Source of the DNA: Phaeobacter sp. QD34_24
GTDB taxonomy: Bacteria > Pseudomonadota > Alphaproteobacteria > Rhodobacterales > Rhodobacteraceae
Direction of reading: 5' to 3'
Assembly (NCBI RefSeq): GCF_028890115.1
Contig: NZ_JARCJD010000011.1
Coordinates: 62,001 to 126,000, forward strand
DNA: 64,000 bases
Shown: positions 1 through 7,970 of the stretch, in pieces
How the letters are laid out: each line of letters opens with the position of its first letter
Numbering within the stretch: the stretch's first letter is position 1
Notes under the pieces: generated by a model
The model's input: the letters and a program-made list of their open reading frames with translations, nothing else
What the model was told of the DNA's origin: nothing
The model's database searches: none
Made by a program: the position numbers and the translations under genes

Positions 1-845
1 TGTCGCTGGGCATGCTCTTTGGCCTCGTCTTCCTGATCTCGGGCATGGCCTTCAAGGTCTCTGCCGTGCCCTTTCATATGTGGACGCCGGATGTCTACGA
101 AGGCTCCCCCACGCCGGTCACCGCCTTCTTTGCCACCGCACCGAAAGTGGCTGCTATGGGGCTGTTTGCCCGCGTGCTGCATGACGCCTTTGGCGGCGCC
201 ATTGTTGACTGGCAGCAGGTCATCGTCGTGTTGTCCGTGCTGTCGATGTTCCTGGGCGCTGTTGCGGCCATCGGTCAGCGTGACATCAAGCGCCTGATGG
301 CTTTCTCGTCCATCGCGCATATGGGCTATGCGCTGATCGGCCTGGCCGCGGGCACCGAAGCGGGTGTTTCGGCGATGCTCGTGTACCTTGCGATCTACGT
401 CACCATGAATGTCGGCACCTTCTCCTTCATCCTGATGCTGGAAAAGGACGGCAAGCCGGTCACCGATATCGACGCTCTGAACCAATTCGCATCGCGTGAG
501 CCGGGCAAGGCGCTGGCGGTTCTGGTCCTGATGTTCTCGCTGGCTGGCGTTCCGCCGATGTTGGGCTTCTTTGCCAAGCTGGGCGTCTGGCAGGCGGGTG
601 TGGATGCGGGCCTGATGGGGTTGGTCATTGCCTCCGCCGTGGCCTCGGTCATTGGTGCCTTCTACTACCTGCGGATCGTCTTCTACATGTACTTCGGCGC
701 CTCCGAGGGAGAGGTCGAGGCCAAGGGGTCGCCGGTTCTGACCCTGGGGCTGATGGCGTCGGCTGCGCTGATGCTGATCGGGGTCGTCTATCAATTTGGC
801 ATCGACGGGGCTGCTGCTGCGGCGGCTGCAACTCTTGTCAATTGA
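1..845 (+). CDS. nuoN: NADH-quinone oxidoreductase subunit N (3' part)
   Basis: Membrane proton-pumping subunit of respiratory complex I. The reading frame is open from the window edge (first full codon at base 3), so the N-terminal part lies outside. The visible ~280 residues hold several hydrophobic helices and the proton-channel antiporter core: [19 protein letters not shown], then a [18 protein letters not shown] segment typical of NuoN/Mrp antiporter-like subunits. The C-terminus is a short Ala-rich tail. It would be the last gene of a nuo operon, consistent with a strong terminator 20 bases downstream. Identification is secure; only the start is missing. Confidence 0.95.
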   Translation, partial: SLGMLFGLVFLISGMAFKVSAVPFHMWTPDVYEGSPTPVTAFFATAPKVAAMGLFARVLHDAFGGAIVDWQQVIVVLSVLSMFLGAVAAIGQRDIKRLMAFSSIAHMGYALIGLAAGTEAGVSAMLVYLAIYVTMNVGTFSFILMLEKDGKPVTDIDALNQFASREPGKALAVLVLMFSLAGVPPMLGFFAKLGVWQAGVDAGLMGLVIASAVASVIGAFYYLRIVFYMYFGASEGEVEAKGSPVLTLGLMASAALMLIGVVYQFGIDGAAAAAAATLVN

Positions 846-865
846 TCAAGCAAAGTGACAAACAC

Positions 866-895
866 AAAAGGCCCGGTCGCAGGACCGGGCCTTTT
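866..895 (+). terminator. Rho-independent terminator after nuoN
   Basis: A 13-bp stem (866-878 with 883-895) has a GCAG tetraloop and runs from an A-tract into TTTT. It lies 20 bases after the nuoN stop and before birA, so it probably ends the nuo operon transcript. Confidence 0.85.
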
Positions 896-921
896 GCGCA
901 TTTGGACAAAGGGTGACAGCG

Positions 922-1668
922 ATGACCTGGCCAGTGGGATATGGCAAACGCGTGCTGGCCGAGGTGGACAGCACCCTGGACGAAGCCGCCCGGATTGCAG
1001 GCGAGTTGTCGGGCCCCGAGTGGATCCTGGCCCTGCGTCAGACCAAGGGGCGCGGGCGCCGGGGGCGGGACTGGAAGGATCCGAAAGGCAACTTTGCCGC
1101 CACGCTGGTGATGCGTCCCGAAGGCGCCGCCGATCAGGTGGCCCTGCGAAGTTTCGTGGCCTCTCTGGCGTTGTTCGATGCATGCGTCGCCTTGACGGGC
1201 CGCACCGATGGCTTGGCCCTGAAATGGCCCAACGATGTGCTGCTGAACGGTGGCAAGCTGGCGGGGATCCTCTTGGAAAGCGCAGGCCAGGGGAGCGGGG
1301 TCACCTATCTGTCGATCGGGATCGGGGTCAACTTGATGGAAACCCCGATGAAGGAATGGCTGGAGCCGGGTGCCGTCTGGCCGGTGTCGCTGCTCTCGGA
1401 AACCGGGATGCAGGTCGGCCCCGAGGATTTCCTCGAGGCCCTGGCAGAGGCCTATGCCCGCTATGAGCAGCAGTTCGTGACCTATGGGTTCGAGCCGATC
1501 CGCACCGCCTGGCTGGCCCGCGCGGCCAAGCTGGGGGAGGTCATCACCGCCCGCACCGCAACGTCGGAAACCGAGGGCACCTTTGAAACGGTGGACGCCC
1601 AGGGCAACCTTGTCCTAAACAGCGCCAAAGGCCGCGTCACCATTCCCGCCGCGGATGTCTATTTCTAG
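922..1668 (+). CDS. birA: Biotin--[acetyl-CoA-carboxylase] ligase
   Basis: Attaches biotin to the biotin carboxyl carrier protein through biotinyl-AMP. The protein is 248 residues, the short class without the N-terminal DNA-binding domain of E. coli BirA. Visible motifs are the nucleotide/biotin loop GRGRRGRDW followed by GNFAATL, and KWPNDVLLNGGKLAGIL (catalytic Lys region). I prefer ATG 922 over the in-frame GTG at 913 because AAAGGG (908-913) is a well-spaced ribosome site for 922. It is followed after 13 bases by coaX; the two cofactor genes and rnj look co-transcribed. Confidence 0.93.
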   Translation: MTWPVGYGKRVLAEVDSTLDEAARIAGELSGPEWILALRQTKGRGRRGRDWKDPKGNFAATLVMRPEGAADQVALRSFVASLALFDACVALTGRTDGLALKWPNDVLLNGGKLAGILLESAGQGSGVTYLSIGIGVNLMETPMKEWLEPGAVWPVSLLSETGMQVGPEDFLEALAEAYARYEQQFVTYGFEPIRTAWLARAAKLGEVITARTATSETEGTFETVDAQGNLVLNSAKGRVTIPAADVYF

Positions 1669-1681
1669 GAAAGGCGTGCCC

Positions 1682-2470
1682 ATGCTTCTGGCCGTTGATT
1701 GTGGCAATACCAATACTGTCTTCTCGATCTGGGATGGGGAGCAGTTCATCGGCACCTGGCGCACGGCGACCGACTGGCGGCGCACGGCGGATCAGTATTT
1801 CGTCTGGCTCAACACGCTGATGCGGTTGCAGGGCATCGAGGCGGATATCACCGATATGATCGTTTCCTCGACCGTGCCGCGGGTGGTCTTCAACCTGCGT
1901 GTGCTGGGCGATCGCTATTTCAACACAAGGCCGCTGGTGGTCGGGAAACCCGATTGCCTCTTGCCGGTGGAAGTGCGGGTCGATGAAGGCACCGCTGTCG
2001 GCCCCGACCGGTTGGTCAACACGGTGTCGGGCTTTGACCTATATGGCGGCAATCTGGTGATGGTGGATTTTGGCACCGCGACCACCTTCGATGTGGTGGC
2101 CGAGGATGGCGCCTATGTGGGGGGGGTGATTGCACCGGGTGTCAACCTCAGCCTCGAAGCGCTGCACCAGGCGGCCGCGGCCTTGCCCCATGTGGACATC
2201 TCGAAACCGCCGAGGGTCATCGGCACCAATACCGTCGCCTGCATGCAATCCGGCGTCTTCTGGGGCTATGTCGGCCTTGTCCGTGAAATCTGCACCCGCA
2301 TCAAGGACGAGCGCGGCGTGCCCATGAAAGTGATATCAACAGGCGGGCTGGCGCCTTTGTTCCAGCAAACGGCTGATCTGTTCGACGCATATGAGGATGA
2401 TCTCACCATGCATGGTCTGCAGGTCATCCATCAATATAACAAGGATAACGGTACTCCGAATGAGCACTGA
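1682..2470 (+). CDS. coaX: Type III pantothenate kinase
   Basis: First step of coenzyme A synthesis, phosphorylating pantothenate. The 262-residue protein starts with the family's phosphate-binding motif, LLAVDCGNTNTVFSIWD. It has GTAVGPDRLVN and VDFGTATTFDVV, the ASKHA-fold loops with the catalytic aspartates. An in-frame ATG further upstream would add nine residues before the conserved N-terminus, so ATG 1682 is chosen; a GGAAAGG site precedes it. The 3' end overlaps the rnj start by 11 bases, suggesting translational coupling. Confidence 0.95.
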   Translation: MLLAVDCGNTNTVFSIWDGEQFIGTWRTATDWRRTADQYFVWLNTLMRLQGIEADITDMIVSSTVPRVVFNLRVLGDRYFNTRPLVVGKPDCLLPVEVRVDEGTAVGPDRLVNTVSGFDLYGGNLVMVDFGTATTFDVVAEDGAYVGGVIAPGVNLSLEALHQAAAALPHVDISKPPRVIGTNTVACMQSGVFWGYVGLVREICTRIKDERGVPMKVISTGGLAPLFQQTADLFDAYEDDLTMHGLQVIHQYNKDNGTPNEH

Positions 2471-4127
2471 GAGATTGATCTATCTGCCCCTTGGCGGGGC
2501 AGGTGAAATTGGCATGAACGCCTATGTCTATGGCTACGGCAAACCGGGCAAGGAACGGCTGATCCTGGTGGATCTGGGCGTGGCCTTCCCGGATATGGAT
2601 ACCAGCCCGGGCGTGGATCTGATCATGCCCGACATCACCTGGCTGAAACAGCGGGTGGACCAGCTGGAGGCGGTGTTCATCACCCACGGTCACGAAGACC
2701 ACATCGGCGCGGTGGCCCACCTTTACGGTGATCTACGGGTGCCGGTCTATGCCCGCGCCTTTACCGCCAATCTGGCGCGCCGCAAGATGGAAGAGCGGGG
2801 CCATGATCCCAAGATGGTGCAGACCGTCTCGGCCTGGCCCGAGGTGACCAAGCTTGGCCCCTTTACGGTGGGCGTTGCCCCCATGTCCCACTCCATCCCC
2901 GAAAGCGGCGCACTGGTGATCGATACGCCCGCCGGGCGGGTGGTCCATACCGGCGACTTCAAGCTGGATCCGAACCCACTGGTGGGCGAACCCTTTGATC
3001 CGGACATGTGGAAAGAGATCGCCAAGGATGGCGTGCAGGCGATGATCTGCGACTCCACCAATGTGTTTTCCGCCCATCCGGGCCGCTCGGAAGCGGAACT
3101 TGCGCCCGAGATCACCCGGCTGATCGGCGAGGCAAAGGGTCTGGTCGCGGCGACCACCTTTGCCTCCAACGTCGCCCGGGTCAAAACCCTTGCTGAAGCG
3201 GGCGAGCGGGCCGGGCGGTCTATTGTGCTCTTGGGCCGCGCGATGCTGCGCATGGTCGAGGCGGCGGTGGAAACCGGCGTGCTGACCGATTTTCCGAAGG
3301 TGATCCAGCCCGAGGAAGCGCAGGACGTGCCGCGCGAAAACCTGATGCTGATCACCACCGGCAGCCAGGGCGAACGCCGTGCGGCCACCGCGCAGATGGC
3401 ACGTGGCAAGTACCGCGGGCTGGAGCTGAAAGAGGGCGATCTGTTCCTCTTCTCCTCCAAGACCATTCCCGGCAACGAGAAGGGCGTGATCCGTATCATG
3501 AACCAGTTCTCGGAGCGGGGCGTCGATGTGGTGGATGACAGCTCGGGTCTGTATCACGTGTCGGGTCATGCCAACCGGCCCGATCTGGAGCAGCTGCATG
3601 CGCTGGTAAAACCGAAGATGCTGGTGCCGATGCACGGTGAACATCGTCACCTGCGTCAGCATGCGCGCATCGCCGAGGAAGCCGGTATCGCCAGCGTCGT
3701 GGCGGTGAATGGCACCATGCTGGATCTCGCGGGCGATGGGCCCCGGGTGGTGGACTTTGTGGAAACCGGACGGGTCTACCTGGATGGGACCGTGAAGATC
3801 GGCGCGCTTGATGGCATCGTGCGGGATCGTATCCGCATGGCGCTGAACGGCCATTTGGTCGTGACCGTGATCCTGGATGAAGAAGATGAGCCGCTGGGCG
3901 AGCCCTGGTGCGATATCAAGGGGCTGGCGGAAACCGGCACATCCGACGCCGCCCTCGCTGAGGTGATCGAGGAAGATCTCAACCAGTTCCTGATGCGGGC
4001 AGGGGCCAAGACCCTGCGTGACGACGACAAGCTGGAGGGCGAACTGCGCCGCATCGCGCGCCAGACCGCCAACAATGAGATCGGCAAGAAGCCCGAGGTG
4101 ACGGTGGTGATCAGCCGCATGCGCTAA
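2460..4127 (+). CDS. rnj: Ribonuclease J
   Basis: Metallo-beta-lactamase/beta-CASP ribonuclease with endo- and 5'-3' exonuclease activity in RNA processing and decay. The 555-residue protein has the N-terminal zinc site HGHEDH (residues 76-81), later MSHSIPES and HTGDFKLDP, the beta-CASP motif region GSQGE, and a HVSGHANRPDLEQLH zinc-ligand segment before the C-terminal domain. Start ATG 2460 overlaps the coaX stop by 11 bases and gives the usual N-terminus. RNase J downstream of coaX is a familiar alphaproteobacterial arrangement. A clear terminator follows. Confidence 0.94.
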   Translation: MSTERLIYLPLGGAGEIGMNAYVYGYGKPGKERLILVDLGVAFPDMDTSPGVDLIMPDITWLKQRVDQLEAVFITHGHEDHIGAVAHLYGDLRVPVYARAFTANLARRKMEERGHDPKMVQTVSAWPEVTKLGPFTVGVAPMSHSIPESGALVIDTPAGRVVHTGDFKLDPNPLVGEPFDPDMWKEIAKDGVQAMICDSTNVFSAHPGRSEAELAPEITRLIGEAKGLVAATTFASNVARVKTLAEAGERAGRSIVLLGRAMLRMVEAAVETGVLTDFPKVIQPEEAQDVPRENLMLITTGSQGERRAATAQMARGKYRGLELKEGDLFLFSSKTIPGNEKGVIRIMNQFSERGVDVVDDSSGLYHVSGHANRPDLEQLHALVKPKMLVPMHGEHRHLRQHARIAEEAGIASVVAVNGTMLDLAGDGPRVVDFVETGRVYLDGTVKIGALDGIVRDRIRMALNGHLVVTVILDEEDEPLGEPWCDIKGLAETGTSDAALAEVIEEDLNQFLMRAGAKTLRDDDKLEGELRRIARQTANNEIGKKPEVTVVISRMR

Positions 4128-4145
4128 GCCGCAAACGAAAAGACA

Positions 4146-4182
4146 AAAAAGCGCCCTGACCAATCCGGCCAGGGCGCTTTTT
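4146..4182 (+). terminator. Rho-independent terminator after rnj
   Basis: AAAAAGCGCCCTG (4146-4158) pairs perfectly with CAGGGCGCTTTTT (4170-4182), giving a 13-bp stem ending in a T-run 19 bases after the rnj stop. Confidence 0.85.
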
Positions 4183-4208
4183 CGTGAGTGGTGGTCTTCG
4201 AAATGAAA

Positions 4209-4382
4209 TCAGGCGTGGCGCGGGCGCAGGACCAGGGCCGCAAGCTTCTGTGCAGCGGTCACGATGGCAGCAGAGCCTGCGCGCAGGAAGGTGGCCATGG
4301 CCTGGCTGCGCATGGCCTGCGCCCGGCGTTCGATGGCTTGGATGTCTTCGGCGGACAGGGAGGGGATGTCGGAATGTGTCAT
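4209..4382 (-). CDS. Small conserved-type protein, 57 aa, function unknown
   Basis: A 57-residue frame on the minus strand: it begins MTHSDIPSLSAEDIQAIERR and continues with a helical AQAMRSQAMATFLR segment. The Asp/Glu-rich start followed by an amphipathic E-RRA-AMR-A helix resembles small Rhodobacterales proteins of about 55-60 residues (the RSP_7527-like type); this resemblance is from memory. No strong ribosome site is seen. It lies between the rnj terminator and the helicase terminator as its own unit. Function is unknown. Confidence 0.5.
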   Translation of the reverse strand: MTHSDIPSLSAEDIQAIERRAQAMRSQAMATFLRAGSAAIVTAAQKLAALVLRPRHA

Positions 4383-4536
4383 AATGCGTCTCAGCGGCTA
4401 GGGCGTGTCAGTGTCTGACGCCCAATTAGGCGCAAAGAGCGCATTTGACATCCGGCAAAATTGTCATTGCCGCCATGCTGCAGGTGCAAAGCAACCCTTG
4501 CGCGTATCCCTGGCCTGGCTGCGGGGGCAGAAATGA

Positions 4537-4566
4537 AAACGACCGCACCCGGCAGGGGCACGGTCG
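4537..4566 (-). terminator. Probable terminator of the DEAD-box helicase gene
   Basis: Read on the minus strand: CGACCG, an internal loop, CCC, a TGCC loop, GGG, then CGGTCG followed by TTTTC. It lies 28 bases past the helicase stop. The stem has a small asymmetric internal loop, so strength is uncertain. Confidence 0.55.
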
Positions 4567-4593
4567 CAAAACCAGCAGCCTCAAACGGAGCTG

Positions 4594-6054
4594 TCAGCTG
4601 GCGCGGCGTTCGTCAAAGGACATGGCGATGAAGCTGGGCATGTGATCGCCCATGCCGACCACCACCTTGCGGTCGTCGCGACGATCCTTGGTGCTGCTGC
4701 GTCCGCCGCGCGATTTCTTGCTCTCCGAGGACTTCTTGGTCTCGGCGCTTTCGGTCACTGCGGGGGGCTGCGCCTCTTGCTCCGGGGCCTGGGACTGGAC
4801 CTTCTCCTTGGACTTGCTGCGGGAACGGCTGCGGCTGGTCTTCGCTTCCGTTGCTTTTTCTTCCCCTTCGCCCTCTTTGGGAGCGGCCTTGCGCGCGGGG
4901 GCTTTCTTCACCGGGTTTTCCATCCGGTTGATTGTCTTCTGAACAAGGCTTTCGACCGCATCCAGCGCCTTTTCATCCCGCGGCACGCAGATGGTGATCG
5001 CCTTGCCCTCGCGGCCGGCACGGCCGGTGCGGCCAATGCGGTGCACATAGTCTTCGGCATGGCCGGGGACATCGTAGTTGAACACATGGCTGACGCTGGG
5101 CACATCAAGGCCACGGGCGGCCACATCCGAGGCCACGAGGATGCGCAGATTGCCTTCCCGGAAGCCATCAAGGGTCTTGGTGCGCTGGCTCTGGTCCAGG
5201 TCGCCGTGAATCGGCGACGCATCATAGCCGTATTTGCGCAGCGATTTTGCAACGATATCCACATCCGTCTTGCGGTTGCAGAAGATGATCGCATTGGTCA
5301 GCTTGTCGCCTTCCTGATCGATCAGCGCGCGCAGCACCTTGCGTTTCTCGCTGCCTTCGCGGTCCTTGCGGGAGGCTTTGAATTCCACCACCGCCTGTTC
5401 GATGGTCTCCGAGGTGGTCGCCTGACGGGCGATCTCGATCCGCTCCGGGTTCGAGAGGAAGGTATTGGTGATCCGCTCGATCTCGGGCGCCATCGTGGCC
5501 GAGAAGAACAGCGTCTGGCGGGTAAAGGGCGTCAGGCCGAAGATGCGTTCGATATCGGGGATGAAGCCCATATCCAGCATCCGGTCGGCTTCGTCGATCA
5601 CCATGACCTTGACGTCTGAAAGGATCAGCTTGCCGCGTTCAAAATGGTCCAGAAGGCGGCCGGGGGTTGCGATTAGCACATCGACACCCTTGTCGATCAG
5701 CTGGTCCTGTTCCTTGAAGCTGACACCGCCGATCAACAGCGCCTTCGTCAGTTTCATGTGTTTGGTGTAGGTGTCGAAGTTTTCCGCCACCTGGGCGGCC
5801 AGTTCCCGCGTCGGGCAGAGCACCAGGCTGCGCGGCATGCGGGCTCGGGCGCGGCCACGGGCCAGAAGCGTGATCATCGGCAGGGTAAAGGAAGCGGTCT
5901 TCCCGGTGCCGGTTTGGGCGATCCCCAGAACATCGCGCCCTTCCAGCGCGGGCGGGATGGCGCCGGCCTGGATGGGGGTAGGGGTTTCATAGCCGGCTTC
6001 CTCAATTGCCTTGAGGACCTTGGGATTCAAGTTCAGATCGGAGAATTTTGTCAT
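4594..6054 (-). CDS. DEAD-box ATP-dependent RNA helicase (RhlE-like)
   Basis: Unwinds RNA duplexes in ribosome assembly or RNA decay. The 486-residue protein has the Q motif (GYETPTPIQ), motif I AQTGTGKT, Ia PTRELAAQV, II DEAD, III SAT, and the helicase C core ending HRIGRTGRAGREG. The last ~110 residues are low-complexity and charged (Lys/Ser/Arg/Glu repeats such as SRSRSRSKSKEK), an RNA-binding tail as in RhlE/DeaD proteins. A GTCCG-N6-CGGAC palindrome lies just upstream of the start (6059-6074). It is monocistronic, with a hairpin terminator downstream. Confidence 0.93.
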   Translation of the reverse strand: MTKFSDLNLNPKVLKAIEEAGYETPTPIQAGAIPPALEGRDVLGIAQTGTGKTASFTLPMITLLARGRARARMPRSLVLCPTRELAAQVAENFDTYTKHMKLTKALLIGGVSFKEQDQLIDKGVDVLIATPGRLLDHFERGKLILSDVKVMVIDEADRMLDMGFIPDIERIFGLTPFTRQTLFFSATMAPEIERITNTFLSNPERIEIARQATTSETIEQAVVEFKASRKDREGSEKRKVLRALIDQEGDKLTNAIIFCNRKTDVDIVAKSLRKYGYDASPIHGDLDQSQRTKTLDGFREGNLRILVASDVAARGLDVPSVSHVFNYDVPGHAEDYVHRIGRTGRAGREGKAITICVPRDEKALDAVESLVQKTINRMENPVKKAPARKAAPKEGEGEEKATEAKTSRSRSRSKSKEKVQSQAPEQEAQPPAVTESAETKKSSESKKSRGGRSSTKDRRDDRKVVVGMGDHMPSFIAMSFDERRAS

Positions 6055-6219
6055 TTGCGTCCGTTATTGCGGACACTGACCAGGCCCGCGCGTGTGTGTA
6101 CCAGCCGATCTCGCAAGGTCATGCGGTTTGGCAGCTTTCGGCTTGGGGCGCGGTCTATCAAAATAAGGTGAGATCGTCAATTGTAGCCTGATTTTCCCGA
6201 CACCCTGTTGCAGGAGAGA

Positions 6220-7185
6220 TCAGAACAGGCGTTGGCCGAATTCTGGAAACTGTTTCTGTCGCTTGTCCTCAAGCTGCAGGTCGCGCAGGCAGAGCAGCCC
6301 TTCCGCCTGCAGCCGCGCCCGCAGCGCAGGGGTATCGGCGCAGACTTCCTCGAAAAACGCCTTTAGCCCTGCTGTTCCCGGATCTTCTTCGATCGCCGAC
6401 AGCAGGTCATGCAGGGTCACGCCGCCTTGGTGGCGCGGCCGGATCGGTTTCAGCTCGGATCGGTAGGCGCCTTTTTCCAGGCGGTATCGGTAATGGGCGA
6501 TCCAGGCGTCCCAATCGGCGGCATGCAGGTGGCACAGGTCGACCCCGTTCAGGATAGCCTGGCCTGGGTTTTCACCCTGTTCGGTGTAGATGTTATGGAT
6601 GCGGAACTGAGCCTGCTCCAATCCCGGGCGCACGAACAGCTTGCCCTGGCTGTGGCTGAGAAATCCGCCGGACAGGTATTCGCCGTAGGTCGGGTAAACC
6701 CGCTCGGCGATAGAGAGCTGGTTCGCGCCCGCTGCGATATGGCTCTTGAAGGCGGTGCCATCGCCCCCGGCCAGGGCTTCAATCGGATAGGCGCGGGCAC
6801 AATGCGCGGTTTCGGGCAAAGCGCCCAGAACCTCGCCCAGATCGGTCTCAGACCACAGGAATTCGTCCACATCCATGTGGATCAACCAGTCCAGCCCCTT
6901 TGTCTGCCGACGATAGGCGCGGGTTGCATTCATTGTCTGGCGGACCTGGTGTTTCTCGGGCTTGCCGCCCTTGCGGCGTTGCGCCCAATAGGCCTCGTCG
7001 CAGTCGAAGATGCGGATCTTCGGGTGCCGGGCAAGGAGATCGCGGGCCTCGGGGCAGGGGGCATCAAGGTAGATGAACAGCCGGTGCGCGCCCGCTTCGA
7101 TATGGTAGGCGGCCCAGTTCAAGATGTCGGCGGCGGGGGCCTTTACCGTGGCGACAATTCCCCATCTGTCCGCCGAAGTCCTCAT
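6220..7185 (-). CDS. Glycosyltransferase family 2-like protein
   Basis: A 321-residue GT-A-fold glycosyltransferase of the Glyco_tranf_2_4 type. Near the start it shows VATVKAPAADILNWAAYH, the family's N-terminal 'VKNE...W..YH' pattern with the Asn-Glu pair changed to Ala-Pro. The metal-binding DxD is at D105-D107 (HMDVDEFLW). Start ATG 7185 overlaps the upstream gene's stop in ATGA, so translation is coupled. The longer in-frame start would place 44 residues inside the upstream coding region. The acceptor is unknown; a surface polysaccharide role is inferred from the family. Confidence 0.82.
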   Translation of the reverse strand: MRTSADRWGIVATVKAPAADILNWAAYHIEAGAHRLFIYLDAPCPEARDLLARHPKIRIFDCDEAYWAQRRKGGKPEKHQVRQTMNATRAYRRQTKGLDWLIHMDVDEFLWSETDLGEVLGALPETAHCARAYPIEALAGGDGTAFKSHIAAGANQLSIAERVYPTYGEYLSGGFLSHSQGKLFVRPGLEQAQFRIHNIYTEQGENPGQAILNGVDLCHLHAADWDAWIAHYRYRLEKGAYRSELKPIRPRHQGGVTLHDLLSAIEEDPGTAGLKAFFEEVCADTPALRARLQAEGLLCLRDLQLEDKRQKQFPEFGQRLF

Positions 7186-7934
7186 ATCTTGTTCACATCG
7201 GACTTGCGCTTGTAGTGCCTGAGCCGTGCAAAAATGCTGCGGTTGTCGGTCATCACCATGCGCAGCATCTGGGCGCCCAGCGGTCGAAAGACCGGGTCTT
7301 CCTCGACGCAGTGCCACAGACGCGCCAGCATATTCATGTCAAGGTCTCCCGTTTGCAGGGAGTAGGGGGTCATGTCAAAGGCCAGTGGATGATCCGAGTT
7401 GCGCCGCTTCAGCCTGGGAAAGGCGAAATGTCCGGGACGCCCCGACAGCCTGCGCTCGCTGTCGTGCAGTTTGATCAGGTCAAAGAGCATCGACAGGCCT
7501 TGCCCGCCCCGCCGCTGCGCTTCTGTCTCGCCATGGTCGCCAAAGGTGGTTGCCGAAGAGATCAGCCAGCGCGTGTCCAATGTGTCGGCGAAATACCTGC
7601 CGCGTTCGCGCCAGATCTGCAGGAACAGATCCCGTGCCTGCGCGGGCGGGTTTTCCCGCCGCAGGATGGCGATGCACAGGGCATGGGTCGCTTCCAGCTC
7701 GCTGCGCCCCTCGAACTCGCCCCGGATCTCGAACCACTTGGTTTCGATATGCTGTTTGATCTTTGGCCGGTCTTCCGGGTTTTGCGCCGGAACCACACGG
7801 GCCTGCAGATCATCAAGGTTCGTGCCGATCTTTTCCAGCAGTTCGGCCGAGCCGGTATAGGGGCGCGACTTGCGATCATGGCGCCGCATCAAGCGATGGA
7901 AACCGCCGGGGTAGATCTCGTTGGCAATGTCCAT
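7182..7934 (-). CDS. Hypothetical protein coupled to a glycosyltransferase
   Basis: A 250-residue soluble, Arg-rich protein; no family was recognised. It has no signal peptide or membrane segment. It contains helical charged stretches and a His/Arg-rich middle (DTRWLISSATTFGDHGE). It ends in SDVNKI and overlaps the glycosyltransferase by four bases (ATGA), so the two products are probably made in fixed ratio and may act on the same glycan or substrate. Codon use looks like that of its neighbours. It lies 36 bases downstream of prfC on the same strand and may share its transcript. Confidence 0.75.
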   Translation of the reverse strand: MDIANEIYPGGFHRLMRRHDRKSRPYTGSAELLEKIGTNLDDLQARVVPAQNPEDRPKIKQHIETKWFEIRGEFEGRSELEATHALCIAILRRENPPAQARDLFLQIWRERGRYFADTLDTRWLISSATTFGDHGETEAQRRGGQGLSMLFDLIKLHDSERRLSGRPGHFAFPRLKRRNSDHPLAFDMTPYSLQTGDLDMNMLARLWHCVEEDPVFRPLGAQMLRMVMTDNRSIFARLRHYKRKSDVNKI

Positions 7935-7970
7935 GCGTGATTTGGTTCCGTCTCGGTGGTCTGAGGTGGT

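Noticed and set aside
2733-4163. 476-codon minus-strand frame
   Set aside because: It lies wholly opposite rnj, is His/Asp/Gly-rich as expected of an antisense shadow, and has no family feature or ribosome site.
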